Shown: one piece after another, positions 20,314 to 30,445 of the stretch | How positions within the stretch are numbered: position 1 is the first letter of the stretch | Layout of the letters: each line of letters begins with the position of its first letter | NCBI GenBank assembly: GCA_947496145.1 | Contig: CANMBS010000010.1 | Span: forward strand, 1 to 64,000 | Origin: an uncultured Pseudovibrio sp. | GTDB lineage: Bacteria; Pseudomonadota; Alphaproteobacteria; Rhizobiales; Stappiaceae | Direction: 5' to 3' | DNA: 64,000 nucleotides | Notes under the pieces: model-generated | Told to the model about the DNA's origin: nothing | Databases searched by the model: none | Seen by the model: only the letters and a program-made list of their open reading frames with translations | Program-made: the position numbers and the translations under genes

Positions 20314-22512
20314 ATGCGTTCAAAAACTAATCGGGGTGGCTCTGGCTCCTCCCCCATGACCGCGAAATCATTTAATCGTATTGCCGTTAGGCTGCCATTC
20401 ATCATGGTAGGCCTCGCAATCATTGCAAGCTCAGTGCTGGCCTATCTGGGCTACACACGCGCTGAGACCGCATTGACAGAAGCAAGTAAGAAGCAGCTTG
20501 TTCTCGTTGCGCAAGCTCGGAGAAATACTCTCGATGAGAAGCTGATGCGGGTTGATGGTGACATCAAGCGACTGGTCAAAAGCAATGCAATGCGTGTTGC
20601 AATGACAGATCTGTTGGCATCTATGGATTCTCTAAGCGCTGATAGGGCCGACATTCTTGGCTATTATCAAAAGAATGGGTTGAGTGTAGCTGAGCGTTTG
20701 AAATTGACAGGTAGCGGAAACAAAACGCTATACTCATGGCGTCATGCTGTTGTGCATCCAGATTTCCTTGCCAGCGTAACTGGTGGTGGCTACGCAGATA
20801 TCATTCTTATGGATAGTAAGGGCCTGGTTATCTATTCTGCGACCAAGTCAGCTGAGTTTCTTGAAAATGTGAAGACGGGAGCTTTGGCTGGAAGCGTTCT
20901 GGGCAAAGAGTTTAACCGGGCAGCCCAAGTTTCTGAAGGCGAGGTGGTCTATTCAGAGATTTCAAAATATGAGCCTGCCGGAAATGCAGCTTCTTTGTTG
21001 ATCTCTGCTCCTGTATTTATTGAAGACTTCAATAAGGCAGTCTTTAAGGGCGTGATTACCATACGGCTTGGTACTGAGTTCTTTGACGAGGTCTTGAAGA
21101 GTCGCGAAAATATGGGCGAAACCGGACAAACTTATCTGGCGCGTATTGATGGTACAGTTCTCTCCAATCAGGCGCTCTCTGATAAACCGACAGCTTTGGT
21201 GATAAAGGACGACCCTGAAATCGTTGAGAAGGTGGTTTCAGACTTGAATGCGAACATCGAAACCAATGTTGGCTTTGCAAACGTTCAGGACCACTTTGTG
21301 CTCGCACTTCCGCTTGGTTTTGAGAAACTCCCTGCGGTGATTGTTGCGAAAACAAGCGTAGGCGAGGCGTTAGGCGTTGTATTTGCTCTTGCTCGCGAGA
21401 TCATCATTATTGGCCTGATCACTCTTGTGGCTGTTGCCGCTATTGGTATCTTCATGGCACGCAGTCTTTCTACTCCGCTAAACCGATTGTCTAAAAACCT
21501 TAATGCAATTGCAAGCGGCGATCTGAATGTGGAGATCGTGTCTGCGCAACGTAAAGATGAGATCGGGGATATTGGCCGTGCTGTGCAGTCGTTCCAGGCG
21601 AACCTGATCAGGGCTAAAGAGCTGGATGCGCAGCAAGAGCGTGAGCAGAAGGAGCAGGAAGAGCGTGTCAAGCGTGTTGATGCTCTGAACGAAAACTTTG
21701 ATGTTGGTGTCCGTGATATTCTGACCACTGTAACTGATGCTGGTGGAAATCTGGAAACAACTGCGAAAAGTATGGCAAGTATTTCTGAGCAAACCAATAC
21801 GGAAGCCCAGACTGTGTCTTCTGCCTCTGAGCAATCCTTGATGAACCTTCAGGCTGTTGCAGGTGCAGCTGAAGAACTTTCTGCAACCGTTGGCGAGATT
21901 GACCGTGAGGTTCGCCGTTCTGCTGATGTTTCTAAGCAAGCGGCTGAAAAGGCTGCTGCAGCTGAAGTATCGGTGAATGGTCTTATGGAAGCTGCTCAGC
22001 GCATTGGTGAAGTTGTCTCTCTCATTAATGACATTGCTGATCAGACCAATTTGCTGGCGTTGAATGCGACCATTGAAGCGGCGCGCGCAGGAGAAGCTGG
22101 TAAAGGCTTTGCTGTTGTTGCCTCTGAGGTTAAAGGGCTGGCGAACCAGACTGGTCAGGCAACTGGTGAGATCAGCGTGCAGATTCAGTCCGTTCAGGCT
22201 GAAACTGAGAAGGCTGTTGCAGCAATCAAAGAAATCAGCACAGTTATTGCTGATGTGAATGAAGCGGCGACTGCGATTGCTGGTGCTGTTCAGGAGCAGG
22301 CGGTCACCGCGACAGATATTTCCAGTAATATTCAGCAGGTGACCTCTGGTAGTTCTGAGGTTGCGCAGGCCATCACACGTGTGAGCATGATCGCAAGTGA
22401 TGCTGGGCATGAAGCTGAGAATGTTCTGGGGGCCGCTAATCAGCTAACCCATCAGTCAGAAGAACTGAAGAGCATGGTTGAAGCGTATCTTGAGAACATC
22501 CGAGCTGCCTAG
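20314..22512 (+). CDS. Methyl-accepting chemotaxis protein
   Basis: A 732-residue chemoreceptor. The first membrane helix is at about residues 27-47. A periplasmic sensor of roughly 300 residues follows and looks Cache-like ([25 protein letters not shown]). The second membrane helix is at about 358-382 and HAMP at about 383-435. The long cytoplasmic signalling domain has its hairpin tip near residue 595 ([19 protein letters not shown]). It would signal through CheW/CheA. The ligand is unknown. No che genes are nearby, so it is an orphan receptor gene. An internal ATG at codon 15 is an alternative start. Confidence 0.93.
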   Translation: MRSKTNRGGSGSSPMTAKSFNRIAVRLPFIMVGLAIIASSVLAYLGYTRAETALTEASKKQLVLVAQARRNTLDEKLMRVDGDIKRLVKSNAMRVAMTDLLASMDSLSADRADILGYYQKNGLSVAERLKLTGSGNKTLYSWRHAVVHPDFLASVTGGGYADIILMDSKGLVIYSATKSAEFLENVKTGALAGSVLGKEFNRAAQVSEGEVVYSEISKYEPAGNAASLLISAPVFIEDFNKAVFKGVITIRLGTEFFDEVLKSRENMGETGQTYLARIDGTVLSNQALSDKPTALVIKDDPEIVEKVVSDLNANIETNVGFANVQDHFVLALPLGFEKLPAVIVAKTSVGEALGVVFALAREIIIIGLITLVAVAAIGIFMARSLSTPLNRLSKNLNAIASGDLNVEIVSAQRKDEIGDIGRAVQSFQANLIRAKELDAQQEREQKEQEERVKRVDALNENFDVGVRDILTTVTDAGGNLETTAKSMASISEQTNTEAQTVSSASEQSLMNLQAVAGAAEELSATVGEIDREVRRSADVSKQAAEKAAAAEVSVNGLMEAAQRIGEVVSLINDIADQTNLLALNATIEAARAGEAGKGFAVVASEVKGLANQTGQATGEISVQIQSVQAETEKAVAAIKEISTVIADVNEAATAIAGAVQEQAVTATDISSNIQQVTSGSSEVAQAITRVSMIASDAGHEAENVLGAANQLTHQSEELKSMVEAYLENIRAA

Positions 22513-22538
22513 CTGGGACACACATAATGAATTAAGTG

Positions 22539-22564
22539 AAACGCCGGGGAGACCCGGCGTTTTG
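22539..22564 (+). terminator. Terminator after the chemoreceptor gene
   Basis: An 8-10-bp GC-rich stem (AAACGCCGGG/CCCGGCGTTT) with a GAGA loop and trailing Ts, 27 bases after the stop. Confidence 0.85.
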
Positions 22565-22767
22565 CATTTAGTAGTACTAAGTGTTCGTATCGTGATGCTG
22601 ATTAGCTTAAAATCCACATAGAGTTTTAGGGGATGGGTGGTTGCTGCTTAAAAGCGATAGATTGGTCTTTTCATTTCCATATTGCAGACTTATCTGTAAC
22701 TTGCTGCTCCCTTTGATCTTTAGTTAATCGCATTTTATGTGGGGGCAATTGCCAAAGGAAGTTTAGG

Positions 22768-24213
22768 ATGGATTGTTTCAGGAAGTCTGCTGCTCGCCTG
22801 CTCATTTGCACCGCACTTGGGGCTGCTGGCGTTTTGTCTGCATCAAGCTTAGGTGTAATGGCCGCTGAAAAAACTGTTCCCGCCTCAAAGGCCGAGATTT
22901 CACTTTCATTTTCTCCTGTCGTTAAGCAAGTGGCCCCAGCGGTAGTGAATGTTTATGCAAGCCGTACGGTGCAGGAAAGGCGCAGGACTTCTCCATTTTT
23001 TGATGATCCGTTCTTCAGGCGGTTTTTTGGAGATCAAGCAGATCGTTTTGCTCCGCGCTCACGCAGCCGCGTGCAAAGTTCACTCGGTTCCGGTGTGATT
23101 GTTTCAACTGACGGCACGATCATCACCAACCATCATGTTATTGCTGGTGCAGATGAAGTGCGTGTTGCGCTTTCGGACCGACGTGAGTTTGATGCTGATA
23201 TCATTTTGAAAGATGAACGCACAGACCTTGCAGTGTTGAAAGTACGTGATGGCGAGGGGGCATTTCCTGTTGTTCCCTTTGCCAATTCTGATGAGCTTGA
23301 AGTTGGTGATCTTGTGTTGGCGATCGGCAACCCATTTGGCGTGGGGCAGACGGTGACACAAGGCATTGTTTCAGCGGTTGCGCGCAATCAGGTTGGTGTG
23401 TCCGATTATCAGTTCTTCATTCAAACTGATGCCGCAATTAATCCGGGCAACTCGGGTGGTGCGCTGGTTGATCTGCAAGGACGCCTTGTCGGTGTAAATA
23501 CGGCGATTTTCTCACGCTCCGGCGGTTCCAACGGTATCGGCTTTGCTATTCCTGCTAATATGGTGGAAGTGGTTGCCTCCGCAGCAGATGAGGGAGGCAT
23601 TGTACGCCGCCCGTGGGTTGGTACGAGCGTACAGACAGTTGGATCTGATATCGCGGCAAGTTTGGGTCTTGAGCGTCCAAGCGGTGTGCTGGTAACTCGT
23701 ATTCAGAAGGACAGCCCGGCTGGCCGGGCCGGAATTAAGGTTGGGGACCTGATCGTTTCTGTTGGCGGTACGCGAGTAGATGATCCGGATGCTTATGGAT
23801 ACCGTCTGGCAACAAAGAAAATTGGCGGAACGACCGAATTTGAAATTTTACGCAATGGTAAAACATCCGTTGTGGATGTAAGTCTTGAACGGGCACCTGA
23901 GAGTGTTGACCGTGATAGCCGTGAGATCAAAGGCAATTCACCCTTTACAGGCGTAAAGGTTATGAATCTTTCTCCTGCTGTTGCTGAAGAGCTTCGTATG
24001 TACAACGAGTTTTCAGGGGTTGTGATTGCTGATATTCAGGCACGTAGCAATGCTGCTTATGTAGGCTTCAAGCCGGGAGATATCGTTGTTGAGGTTAATG
24101 GAGCTGAGATTGGAAATACCAAAGACCTTTCTAAAGCGGCAAGCAAGCGGTATCGAGTTTGGAATATTACATTTAAACGCGATGGTCAGTTGCGACAGGT
24201 CAGTTTAAGATAG
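22768..24213 (+). CDS. Periplasmic serine protease of the DegP/HtrA family
   Basis: A 481-residue protein with a Sec signal peptide (about residues 1-32), a trypsin-like domain and two PDZ domains. The catalytic triad is visible: His123 (NHHVI), Asp153 (RTDLAV) and Ser229 (GNSGG). The first PDZ lies at about 290-375 (SPAGRAGIKVGDLI) and the second at about 390-480. This class degrades or refolds damaged envelope proteins. A phenylalanine/arginine-rich loop (SPFFDDPFFRRFFG) follows the N-terminus, as in other alphaproteobacterial Do proteases. It is monocistronic or transcribed with rarA, which lies 72 bases downstream. Confidence 0.94.
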   Translation: MDCFRKSAARLLICTALGAAGVLSASSLGVMAAEKTVPASKAEISLSFSPVVKQVAPAVVNVYASRTVQERRRTSPFFDDPFFRRFFGDQADRFAPRSRSRVQSSLGSGVIVSTDGTIITNHHVIAGADEVRVALSDRREFDADIILKDERTDLAVLKVRDGEGAFPVVPFANSDELEVGDLVLAIGNPFGVGQTVTQGIVSAVARNQVGVSDYQFFIQTDAAINPGNSGGALVDLQGRLVGVNTAIFSRSGGSNGIGFAIPANMVEVVASAADEGGIVRRPWVGTSVQTVGSDIAASLGLERPSGVLVTRIQKDSPAGRAGIKVGDLIVSVGGTRVDDPDAYGYRLATKKIGGTTEFEILRNGKTSVVDVSLERAPESVDRDSREIKGNSPFTGVKVMNLSPAVAEELRMYNEFSGVVIADIQARSNAAYVGFKPGDIVVEVNGAEIGNTKDLSKAASKRYRVWNITFKRDGQLRQVSLR

Positions 24214-24285
24214 TGCTGATGCAGGGCGTGTTTCCATTTGTAACCGAAGCATGCCCTTCAAGGCTTGAAGGAATGTTAGAAGACT

Positions 24286-25596
24286 ATGAGTGATCTGTTT
24301 TCCGCCAATGGGATGGGTCAGTTGGAAGACAGGCCATTAGCGGACCGCTTACGGCCACGTGTTCTGGAGGATGTCGTAGGGCAAGGCCATCTTCTGGGCG
24401 AAGACGGTATTTTGAGCCGTATGCTGCGTTCTGGATCGTTAGGTTCGCTGATCTTCTGGGGACCTCCGGGTACAGGTAAGACAACCGTTGCGCGTTTGCT
24501 CGCAGATGCAACAGATTTGGAATTTGAGCAAATCTCTGCGATCTTCTCTGGTGTTGCAGATTTGAAAAAGTGTTTTGAGCGGGCGAAAGGGCGGCGCATC
24601 TCCGGTAAGCGAACCTTGTTGTTCGTGGACGAGATCCATCGTTTCAATCGTGCTCAGCTGGACAGCTTTTTGCCTGTGATGGAAGATGGGACCATTACGC
24701 TTGTGGGGGCAACCACAGAAAATCCGAGCTTTGAACTTAATGCAGCGCTGTTGTCCCGCGCTCATGTGCTGACTTTCGAAACACTTAATGAAGATGCTCT
24801 GATTGACCTTCTGGCACGTGCGGAAGAAGAGATGGATCGTGATCTACCGTTGGATGATGAAGCCAGATTATCACTGGTGCGCATGGCAGATGGGGATGGT
24901 CGTTCTGCCCTGACCCTTGCTGAGGATGTCTGGCGTACAGCTGGTGAAGGCGAGGTTTTCGATACAGCGCGTTTAGCGGAAGTGGTGCAGAGACGAGCGC
25001 CGGTCTATGATAAGACCAAGGACGGTCACTACAATCTGATCTCAGCATTCCATAAATCCATTCGTGGTTCTGACCCGGATGCAGCGCTCTATTGGATGTG
25101 CCGGATGCTGGAAGGTGGCGAAGATCCGCTCTACATTCTGCGGCGCATGACAGTTATGGCCTCAGAAGAGGTCGGGATGGCTGACCCCAACGCATTGGTG
25201 GTTCTTAATGCTGCTCGCCATGCTTTCCAGCTTGTTGGGTCGCCTGAAGGAGACTTCGCATTAGCGCAAGCTGCTGTTTACCTTGCTACCGCTCCCAAAT
25301 CGAACGCTTCTTATCTGGCCTATAAGGCTGCTCGCATGGATGCACGGCAACATGGCTCGCTTGTGCCTCCGAAACATATTTTGAATGCACCAACAAAGCT
25401 GATGAAGCAGATGGGGTATAGCGAAGGTTACCAGTATGACCATGATATGCCGGAGGCCTTTTCTGGTCAGGATTACTTCCCTGAAAAAATGGGGCGGCAA
25501 AAGTACTATGAGCCAAATGCTCGGGGTTTTGAACGAGATATCCAAAAGCGCCTGAGCTACTGGGATCGGTTGAGAAAAGAACGCAGCGGTCAGTAA
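24286..25596 (+). CDS. rarA: Replication-associated recombination protein A (AAA+ ATPase)
   Basis: A 436-residue AAA+ ATPase of the RarA/MgsA/Mgs1 family that acts at stalled replication forks. Walker A GPPGTGKT is at residues 59-66, and Walker B DEIHRFN follows at about 113. The sensor segment GATTENPSFELN and the C-terminal tetramerisation domain (PKSNASYLAYKAA) are present. Length is normal. It lies 72 bases after the HtrA gene, possibly in the same transcript. Confidence 0.95.
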   Translation: MSDLFSANGMGQLEDRPLADRLRPRVLEDVVGQGHLLGEDGILSRMLRSGSLGSLIFWGPPGTGKTTVARLLADATDLEFEQISAIFSGVADLKKCFERAKGRRISGKRTLLFVDEIHRFNRAQLDSFLPVMEDGTITLVGATTENPSFELNAALLSRAHVLTFETLNEDALIDLLARAEEEMDRDLPLDDEARLSLVRMADGDGRSALTLAEDVWRTAGEGEVFDTARLAEVVQRRAPVYDKTKDGHYNLISAFHKSIRGSDPDAALYWMCRMLEGGEDPLYILRRMTVMASEEVGMADPNALVVLNAARHAFQLVGSPEGDFALAQAAVYLATAPKSNASYLAYKAARMDARQHGSLVPPKHILNAPTKLMKQMGYSEGYQYDHDMPEAFSGQDYFPEKMGRQKYYEPNARGFERDIQKRLSYWDRLRKERSGQ

Positions 25597-25682
25597 AGCC
25601 AACGTAACTTTGATTCTGGTTCCTGTTTGCAATTGAATGGCTGGTTTGCACACTTAGCCCCAGATTGAAACTGGTGTGTGTC

Positions 25683-28079
25683 ATGAGGCAGCTTGAACTG
25701 AGATTGGGACTGGTGCTGTATGGTGGGGTTTCTCTTGCCATTTACATGCACGGAGTCACGCGCGAGCTTCTTAATTTGCAACGCGCTTCGCATGCGCTTC
25801 ATCAATATCGTCGTGATCGTGAGCGCGGCGTTACACATGAGGTCAACCTGGAAGGCTCTGCCAAATCCTATTTTGATCTTCTTGAGAGCTTTGGTCCGCA
25901 ACTGGATTTGCGGGTTGTGATTGACGCTATCTCTGGGGCCTCAGCCGGTGGGGTGAACGCCATAATGCTGGCCCGGGCTCTTGCCCATGATTTGCCCCTC
26001 AAGCACCACAGTGATTTGTGGTTGTCTCTTGCCGATGTGGATCAGTTAACAAATGATAACTCTGGTCTTCGCAGATATGTGAAACGGGCGTTTGCGCCTG
26101 TCCTTGACAAGTTACTGGTGTTTCTTGGGGCACAGGTTCCAAAGGATAAAGAAACGCGCAGGAAACTAAGAGGTTTCATTAGTTCGCGTTGGTTTACCCC
26201 ACCGTTTTCGGGGGCGCGGTATTCTGGCTGGCTGATGAATGCGTGCCGAGCCATGGATGAATATGACTGTGGAAAGACATTAATCCCCTTTGGGCAGCGT
26301 TTGGAACTGTTCGTAACACTCACCGACTTTCACGGTGTTCTAAGGCGAATTGCGTTGCACGATCCCAGCTTTATTGAAGAGCTGGATCACAGACGCATTG
26401 TACAGTTTAATGCAAATCATCGGGTTTCCAGTGGTTTACAAAGCCAACTGGGGGCGGAGTTTATCCCAAGCCTCGTCTTTGCAGCCAGAGCAACCTCCAG
26501 CTTCCCCGGCGCATTTCCACCCATGAGTGTTGAAGAGATAGATGATGTTGTTAAGCGGCAAGGGTTGGAATGGCGGGGGAGAGAAGAATTTCTTTCAGAT
26601 GTTCTTCATGCCAGTTGTGGAGAGGAAAAGGAGCGTATTTTCATCGATGGTTCATTGGTGATGAACAAGCCTTTCCAGCCGCTCATCGACTCGATTGCAC
26701 AACGCCCCGCAGCACGTGAGGTGGTGCGCCGATTACTTTATTTGGACCCACTCCCTTTTTCTCAAGGCGATGTCTCTGCTGATCCAGAGCCCCCTGGTTT
26801 TTTTCGAAGCATTTTTGCCTCGCTTGCACATATTCCTCGTAATGAACCCATTGGGGATGAGTTGCAGGAGATCGAGCAGATTAACATGAAGGTGCGACGC
26901 ATTCAGGAAGTTGCTGAGGCTGCCATGCCAATGGTGCGTCGCGAAGTCGAAGAATTACTGGCTCATCGTGGTACTTTGCCAGAAACGGAAAGAGACTTCT
27001 CGGCAGTGCGGCTTGGAGCTGAAACTGCTGCCAAAGATCAGTCCGGTTTCGCCAATGCCGGGTATCTGCAACTACGACTTGGACATCTGTCTCATAGACT
27101 TGTTTCTCTCATTGACCAGCTCTCACAGACACGGCAACGCAGATGTGAGGAAGTGAAGGAGGGGACCGCTTTCCGGTCATGGGAAAGTGTGGAAGATACG
27201 GTTGTGAATGCGCTGACATTCGATTGTGCTGACGACGTGCATCGTGATGAAATGAAAATTCTGAATAAGCTCAAAGGTTTGGATGTTGATTATCGCATTC
27301 GTCAGCTTCGTTTTTTAATTGAACAGATTAATCGGTTCTATCATCACGAAGAGATTGCAGGCTCTGCGGACCTGGCTCGTCATCTGGATGTGTTTAAGCG
27401 CGAGCTATACGGTCAAATCGCCAACCTAAGACATCGTTGGACCGATGACTTTTATGGTAGTGAAACTGCACATTTTGCTAAGCTATTGAAGGAGAGGGAG
27501 CCGGAGATAGATGTAGTTTGCAAAGTGCTTGAGGTGCTCAGGTTACGGATGGGACTTTCTGATCTTGATCGACTCACTGACGCCATTGTGTTTGAGGGCG
27601 TCGAAAAGCTAAGTGATCTGGAGGCAGCTCAATGCATCCTGGAGAGCTATATCGGTTTTCCGTTCTTTGATACCAGTATGTTCCCGGTTCAACAGGCATT
27701 GGATGCGTTTGAGCTTCGCAAGATTGAGGTAGGGCGTATCAGTCCTAAGGATGCACGATTGCTCTGCCCTGGTGGCGTGGAGCTGAAAGGTGCACAATTA
27801 CAGATGTTTGGGGCTTTCTTTAATCGGGAATGGCGGGAACATGACTATTTGTGGGGGCGGCTTAATGCTGCTGAGCGTTTAGTGCGTTTACTAAGGGATG
27901 TATATGATCAGGGACAAGGGGGTGCACGAAGTGTTGCGCCGAATGAAGATATGCACCTTCGTAGCGTGTTTCTCGATATTTTAGAGGAAGAGGCATCGCA
28001 TTTAGTGGATGATGCATCCTTAGTTCAGGCTTGCAGAGATCAGGTTGAGCAGGTGTTCTCTAAGGGAAGTTCGGTATGA
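25683..28079 (+). CDS. Large patatin-related phospholipase-like protein
   Basis: About 798 residues. The N-terminal third carries a patatin fold: GGVSLAIYMHG (oxyanion region), nucleophile Ser87 in GASAGG, and Asp322 in IDGSLVMNKPF. The rest is a long helical region with no motif I recognise. It matches the patatin-related family whose N-terminus combines patatin with a DUF3376-type C-terminal extension. The likely activity is lipid acyl hydrolysis, with the substrate unknown. No signal peptide is visible, so it is probably cytosolic or membrane-associated. I use the ATG at 25683. A TTG at 25665 is possible, and neither has a good ribosome site. Confidence 0.85.
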   Translation: MRQLELRLGLVLYGGVSLAIYMHGVTRELLNLQRASHALHQYRRDRERGVTHEVNLEGSAKSYFDLLESFGPQLDLRVVIDAISGASAGGVNAIMLARALAHDLPLKHHSDLWLSLADVDQLTNDNSGLRRYVKRAFAPVLDKLLVFLGAQVPKDKETRRKLRGFISSRWFTPPFSGARYSGWLMNACRAMDEYDCGKTLIPFGQRLELFVTLTDFHGVLRRIALHDPSFIEELDHRRIVQFNANHRVSSGLQSQLGAEFIPSLVFAARATSSFPGAFPPMSVEEIDDVVKRQGLEWRGREEFLSDVLHASCGEEKERIFIDGSLVMNKPFQPLIDSIAQRPAAREVVRRLLYLDPLPFSQGDVSADPEPPGFFRSIFASLAHIPRNEPIGDELQEIEQINMKVRRIQEVAEAAMPMVRREVEELLAHRGTLPETERDFSAVRLGAETAAKDQSGFANAGYLQLRLGHLSHRLVSLIDQLSQTRQRRCEEVKEGTAFRSWESVEDTVVNALTFDCADDVHRDEMKILNKLKGLDVDYRIRQLRFLIEQINRFYHHEEIAGSADLARHLDVFKRELYGQIANLRHRWTDDFYGSETAHFAKLLKEREPEIDVVCKVLEVLRLRMGLSDLDRLTDAIVFEGVEKLSDLEAAQCILESYIGFPFFDTSMFPVQQALDAFELRKIEVGRISPKDARLLCPGGVELKGAQLQMFGAFFNREWREHDYLWGRLNAAERLVRLLRDVYDQGQGGARSVAPNEDMHLRSVFLDILEEEASHLVDDASLVQACRDQVEQVFSKGSSV

Positions 28080-28126
28080 TGCAATTTCTGGAAGACACTT
28101 TGTTGAAAATCCGCTAGTGAAAGGCA

Positions 28127-28507
28127 ATGAAACATCTCTTACTTATTGCAATTGGTGGTGGGGCAGGGGCCGTTTGCCGACACTTAGTTTCACTTGCCGG
28201 TCTTCGCCTTCTTGGTCCTGCTTTTCCATGGGGCACGGTGACTGTAAATGTCCTCGGGTCTTTGATTATGGGGATCTTCATTGAGATTCTCGTACATCGG
28301 CTCAACGCTTCATCCGAATTTCGCTACTTGATTGTAACCGGTTTCCTTGGTGGTTTCACCACATTCTCCACGTTTTCGCTGGATGTTGCTGTTTTGTGGG
28401 AACGCGGCGAACCTTTCACCACAGCAATTTATGTTCTGGCTTCGCTCGTGCTTTCGGTTGCTGCTGTGTTTGCTGGTCTCTATCTTGCTCGACAGGTTTT
28501 GGGGTGA
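28127..28507 (+). CDS. crcB: Fluoride ion channel CrcB/Fluc
   Basis: A 126-residue membrane protein with four helices and the family signatures GGGAGAVCRH, GTVTVNVLGS and GFLGGFTTFSTFS. It acts as a dual-topology dimer that exports fluoride. No fluoride riboswitch is visible in the 47 bases upstream, so expression may be constitutive or from the patatin transcript. Confidence 0.94.
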   Translation: MKHLLLIAIGGGAGAVCRHLVSLAGLRLLGPAFPWGTVTVNVLGSLIMGIFIEILVHRLNASSEFRYLIVTGFLGGFTTFSTFSLDVAVLWERGEPFTTAIYVLASLVLSVAAVFAGLYLARQVLG

Positions 28508-28689
28508 TTTTTCAAGTTCATCGGAAAAACTCATAGAAACTTGATTGTTTTTCGTATTTGAGGGACTGAATCAGTGTGAAAGGCTTGCATGTTTTGCCTT
28601 CACCTGCCAAATGAGCGCCAACGGATTTATTAGGAGCGGCTGGCGCGCGTTGAGTGCTGCCGCCGTGTTGAAAGTCAGGACCTTCACCC

Positions 28690-29739
28690 ATGAGTGGCTC
28701 CCAGAAAAAAGCAGTGCCGCAAAACAATGGTGGCAGCCCCGTAAAAATTGAAATGCGCCGCGTTGATGAAGATGATGCAGGCATTCGGCTGGATCGCTGG
28801 TTTAAAGAAAACTTCCCGGAACTTGGTTTTGGACGCTTGCAAAAACTGCTGCGTACGAAGCAAGTTCGTGTTGATGGTAAGCGAGCTGAGGCTTCTACTC
28901 GTCTTGAAGCAGGGCAAGAGATCCGCATCCCGCCGCTTGGTGTTGAGCTTGCCGCTGATGATCGGAAAAACGCGAAGCCACGCGCACGTAAGTTGGTAGA
29001 CAGTGACCGTGAGGCCATTGAGCAGATGATGCTCTTTGAAGATTCTCAGGTTATGGTGCTGAACAAACCTGCTGGCCTTGCTGTGCAAGGTGGTTCTGGC
29101 CTGAAGCGCCATGTGGATGGCATGCTGGAAGCGTTCACCAACCAGAAAGGTGATAAGCCGCGTTTGGTGCATCGTTTGGACCGGGAGACCTCAGGCATCC
29201 TGATGGTTGCAAAAACGCGCCGTGCGGCTCAGGAACTGACGAAAGCGTTCCGACATCGCAATACTCGTAAGATTTACTGGGCGATGGTTGCTGGTGTACC
29301 AAAGCCACGTCAGGGGCGCATCTCGACTTATCTGGCTCGTGATGAAGGTGAAGAACGTATGCGTGTTGCTCGTCATGGCGATGATGAGGCACAGCACGCA
29401 GTGAGCCTTTACAATGTAGTTGAGCAATCTGGTCAGAAGCTTTGCTGGGTTTCATTGAAGCCGGTAACAGGTCGTACACACCAGCTTCGTGCGCATTCAG
29501 CACACATTGGTCACCCGATTATTGGTGATCCGAAGTACTTTAATATTCAAAACTGGGAGTTGCCGGGCGGTATTCAGAACAAGCTGCATTTGCTGGCGCG
29601 ACGGATTGTTATTCCGCACCCATCTGGTAATGGTGTTATTGACGTTTCTGCTCCACTGCCCCCACATATGCAGCAGACGTGGAACCTGCTTGGTATGGAC
29701 GTAAAGGACTACGACCCAGACGTCAACGAACCAGAATAA
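28690..29739 (+). CDS. RluA-family rRNA pseudouridine synthase (RluC-like)
   Basis: A 349-residue enzyme that converts uridine to pseudouridine in 23S rRNA. An N-terminal S4 RNA-binding domain (about 25-80, IRLDRWFKENFPELGFGRL) precedes the catalytic domain with HRLDRETSG. The catalytic Asp is residue 164. The S4 plus RluA layout fits RluC or RluD. The adjacent HAD phosphatase and ATP12 genes are a common alphaproteobacterial order, and RluC is the likelier assignment. Confidence 0.92.
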   Translation: MSGSQKKAVPQNNGGSPVKIEMRRVDEDDAGIRLDRWFKENFPELGFGRLQKLLRTKQVRVDGKRAEASTRLEAGQEIRIPPLGVELAADDRKNAKPRARKLVDSDREAIEQMMLFEDSQVMVLNKPAGLAVQGGSGLKRHVDGMLEAFTNQKGDKPRLVHRLDRETSGILMVAKTRRAAQELTKAFRHRNTRKIYWAMVAGVPKPRQGRISTYLARDEGEERMRVARHGDDEAQHAVSLYNVVEQSGQKLCWVSLKPVTGRTHQLRAHSAHIGHPIIGDPKYFNIQNWELPGGIQNKLHLLARRIVIPHPSGNGVIDVSAPLPPHMQQTWNLLGMDVKDYDPDVNEPE

Positions 29740-29764
29740 GAACAAAAAAGACGGACTGATCTCT

Positions 29765-30445
29765 ATGTATCTTGTTGTTTTTGACTGCGACGGAACGCTT
29801 GCAGACAGCCAGGACAATATCATGATCGGATTTACAGCAGCATTTCGATCCGTCGGAATGCCCGTACCCTCCAGAGATGACGTTCTTGAGACTGTTGGTT
29901 TGACACTGAGCGTTGCCTTTGAAAAACTGTTGGGCCGCAAAGATCAGGAGCTGACTGGCAAACTGGTTGAAGGCTATCAACAATGTATCTGGGATATGCG
30001 TTCCAAAGGGCGTGAGTATGACCCGCTGTATGAAGGGGCCATGGAGGCCCTGCGAGAATTGGATGGGCGTGAGGATGTGCTCCTTGGGATCGCGACAGGC
30101 AAGCACTCTCGCGGGATGAAGCATCTGATCAAGCAGCATGAGCTGGAAGGTGTTTTTACTACCATGCAGACAGCAGATGTTGCACCGTCCAAACCCAATC
30201 CCGGTATGATTTTTCAAGCCATGGCGGAAACCGGTGTGGATTTGGAACATACGATCATGATTGGTGATACGAGTTTTGATATGCAGATGGCTCGTAATGC
30301 GGGTGTGAAATCTGTAGGTGTTACATGGGGGTATCACAGCGCTGAGGACATCAGAAGTGCTGGCGCAACTTATGTTATTGATCGTTTTGATGAACTCATT
30401 CCGATGCTTAGCAGGCACTTCAAGTGGAATAAGGAAATTGCATAA
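29765..30445 (+). CDS. HAD-superfamily phosphatase (phosphoglycolate phosphatase-like)
   Basis: A 226-residue haloacid-dehalogenase-type phosphatase. Motif I is FDCDGTLAD with Asp7 and Asp9, a helical cap follows, and motif IV is IGDTSFDMQMARNAGV. The substrate cannot be read from the sequence. Phosphoglycolate or a similar small phosphate is likely. It lies 25 bases after the pseudouridine synthase gene, and its stop overlaps the ATG of the next gene by one base. Confidence 0.9.
   Translation: MYLVVFDCDGTLADSQDNIMIGFTAAFRSVGMPVPSRDDVLETVGLTLSVAFEKLLGRKDQELTGKLVEGYQQCIWDMRSKGREYDPLYEGAMEALRELDGREDVLLGIATGKHSRGMKHLIKQHELEGVFTTMQTADVAPSKPNPGMIFQAMAETGVDLEHTIMIGDTSFDMQMARNAGVKSVGVTWGYHSAEDIRSAGATYVIDRFDELIPMLSRHFKWNKEIA

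Noticed and set aside
28080-28126. Fluoride riboswitch ahead of crcB
   Set aside because: The gap is only 47 bases and shows no riboswitch core.
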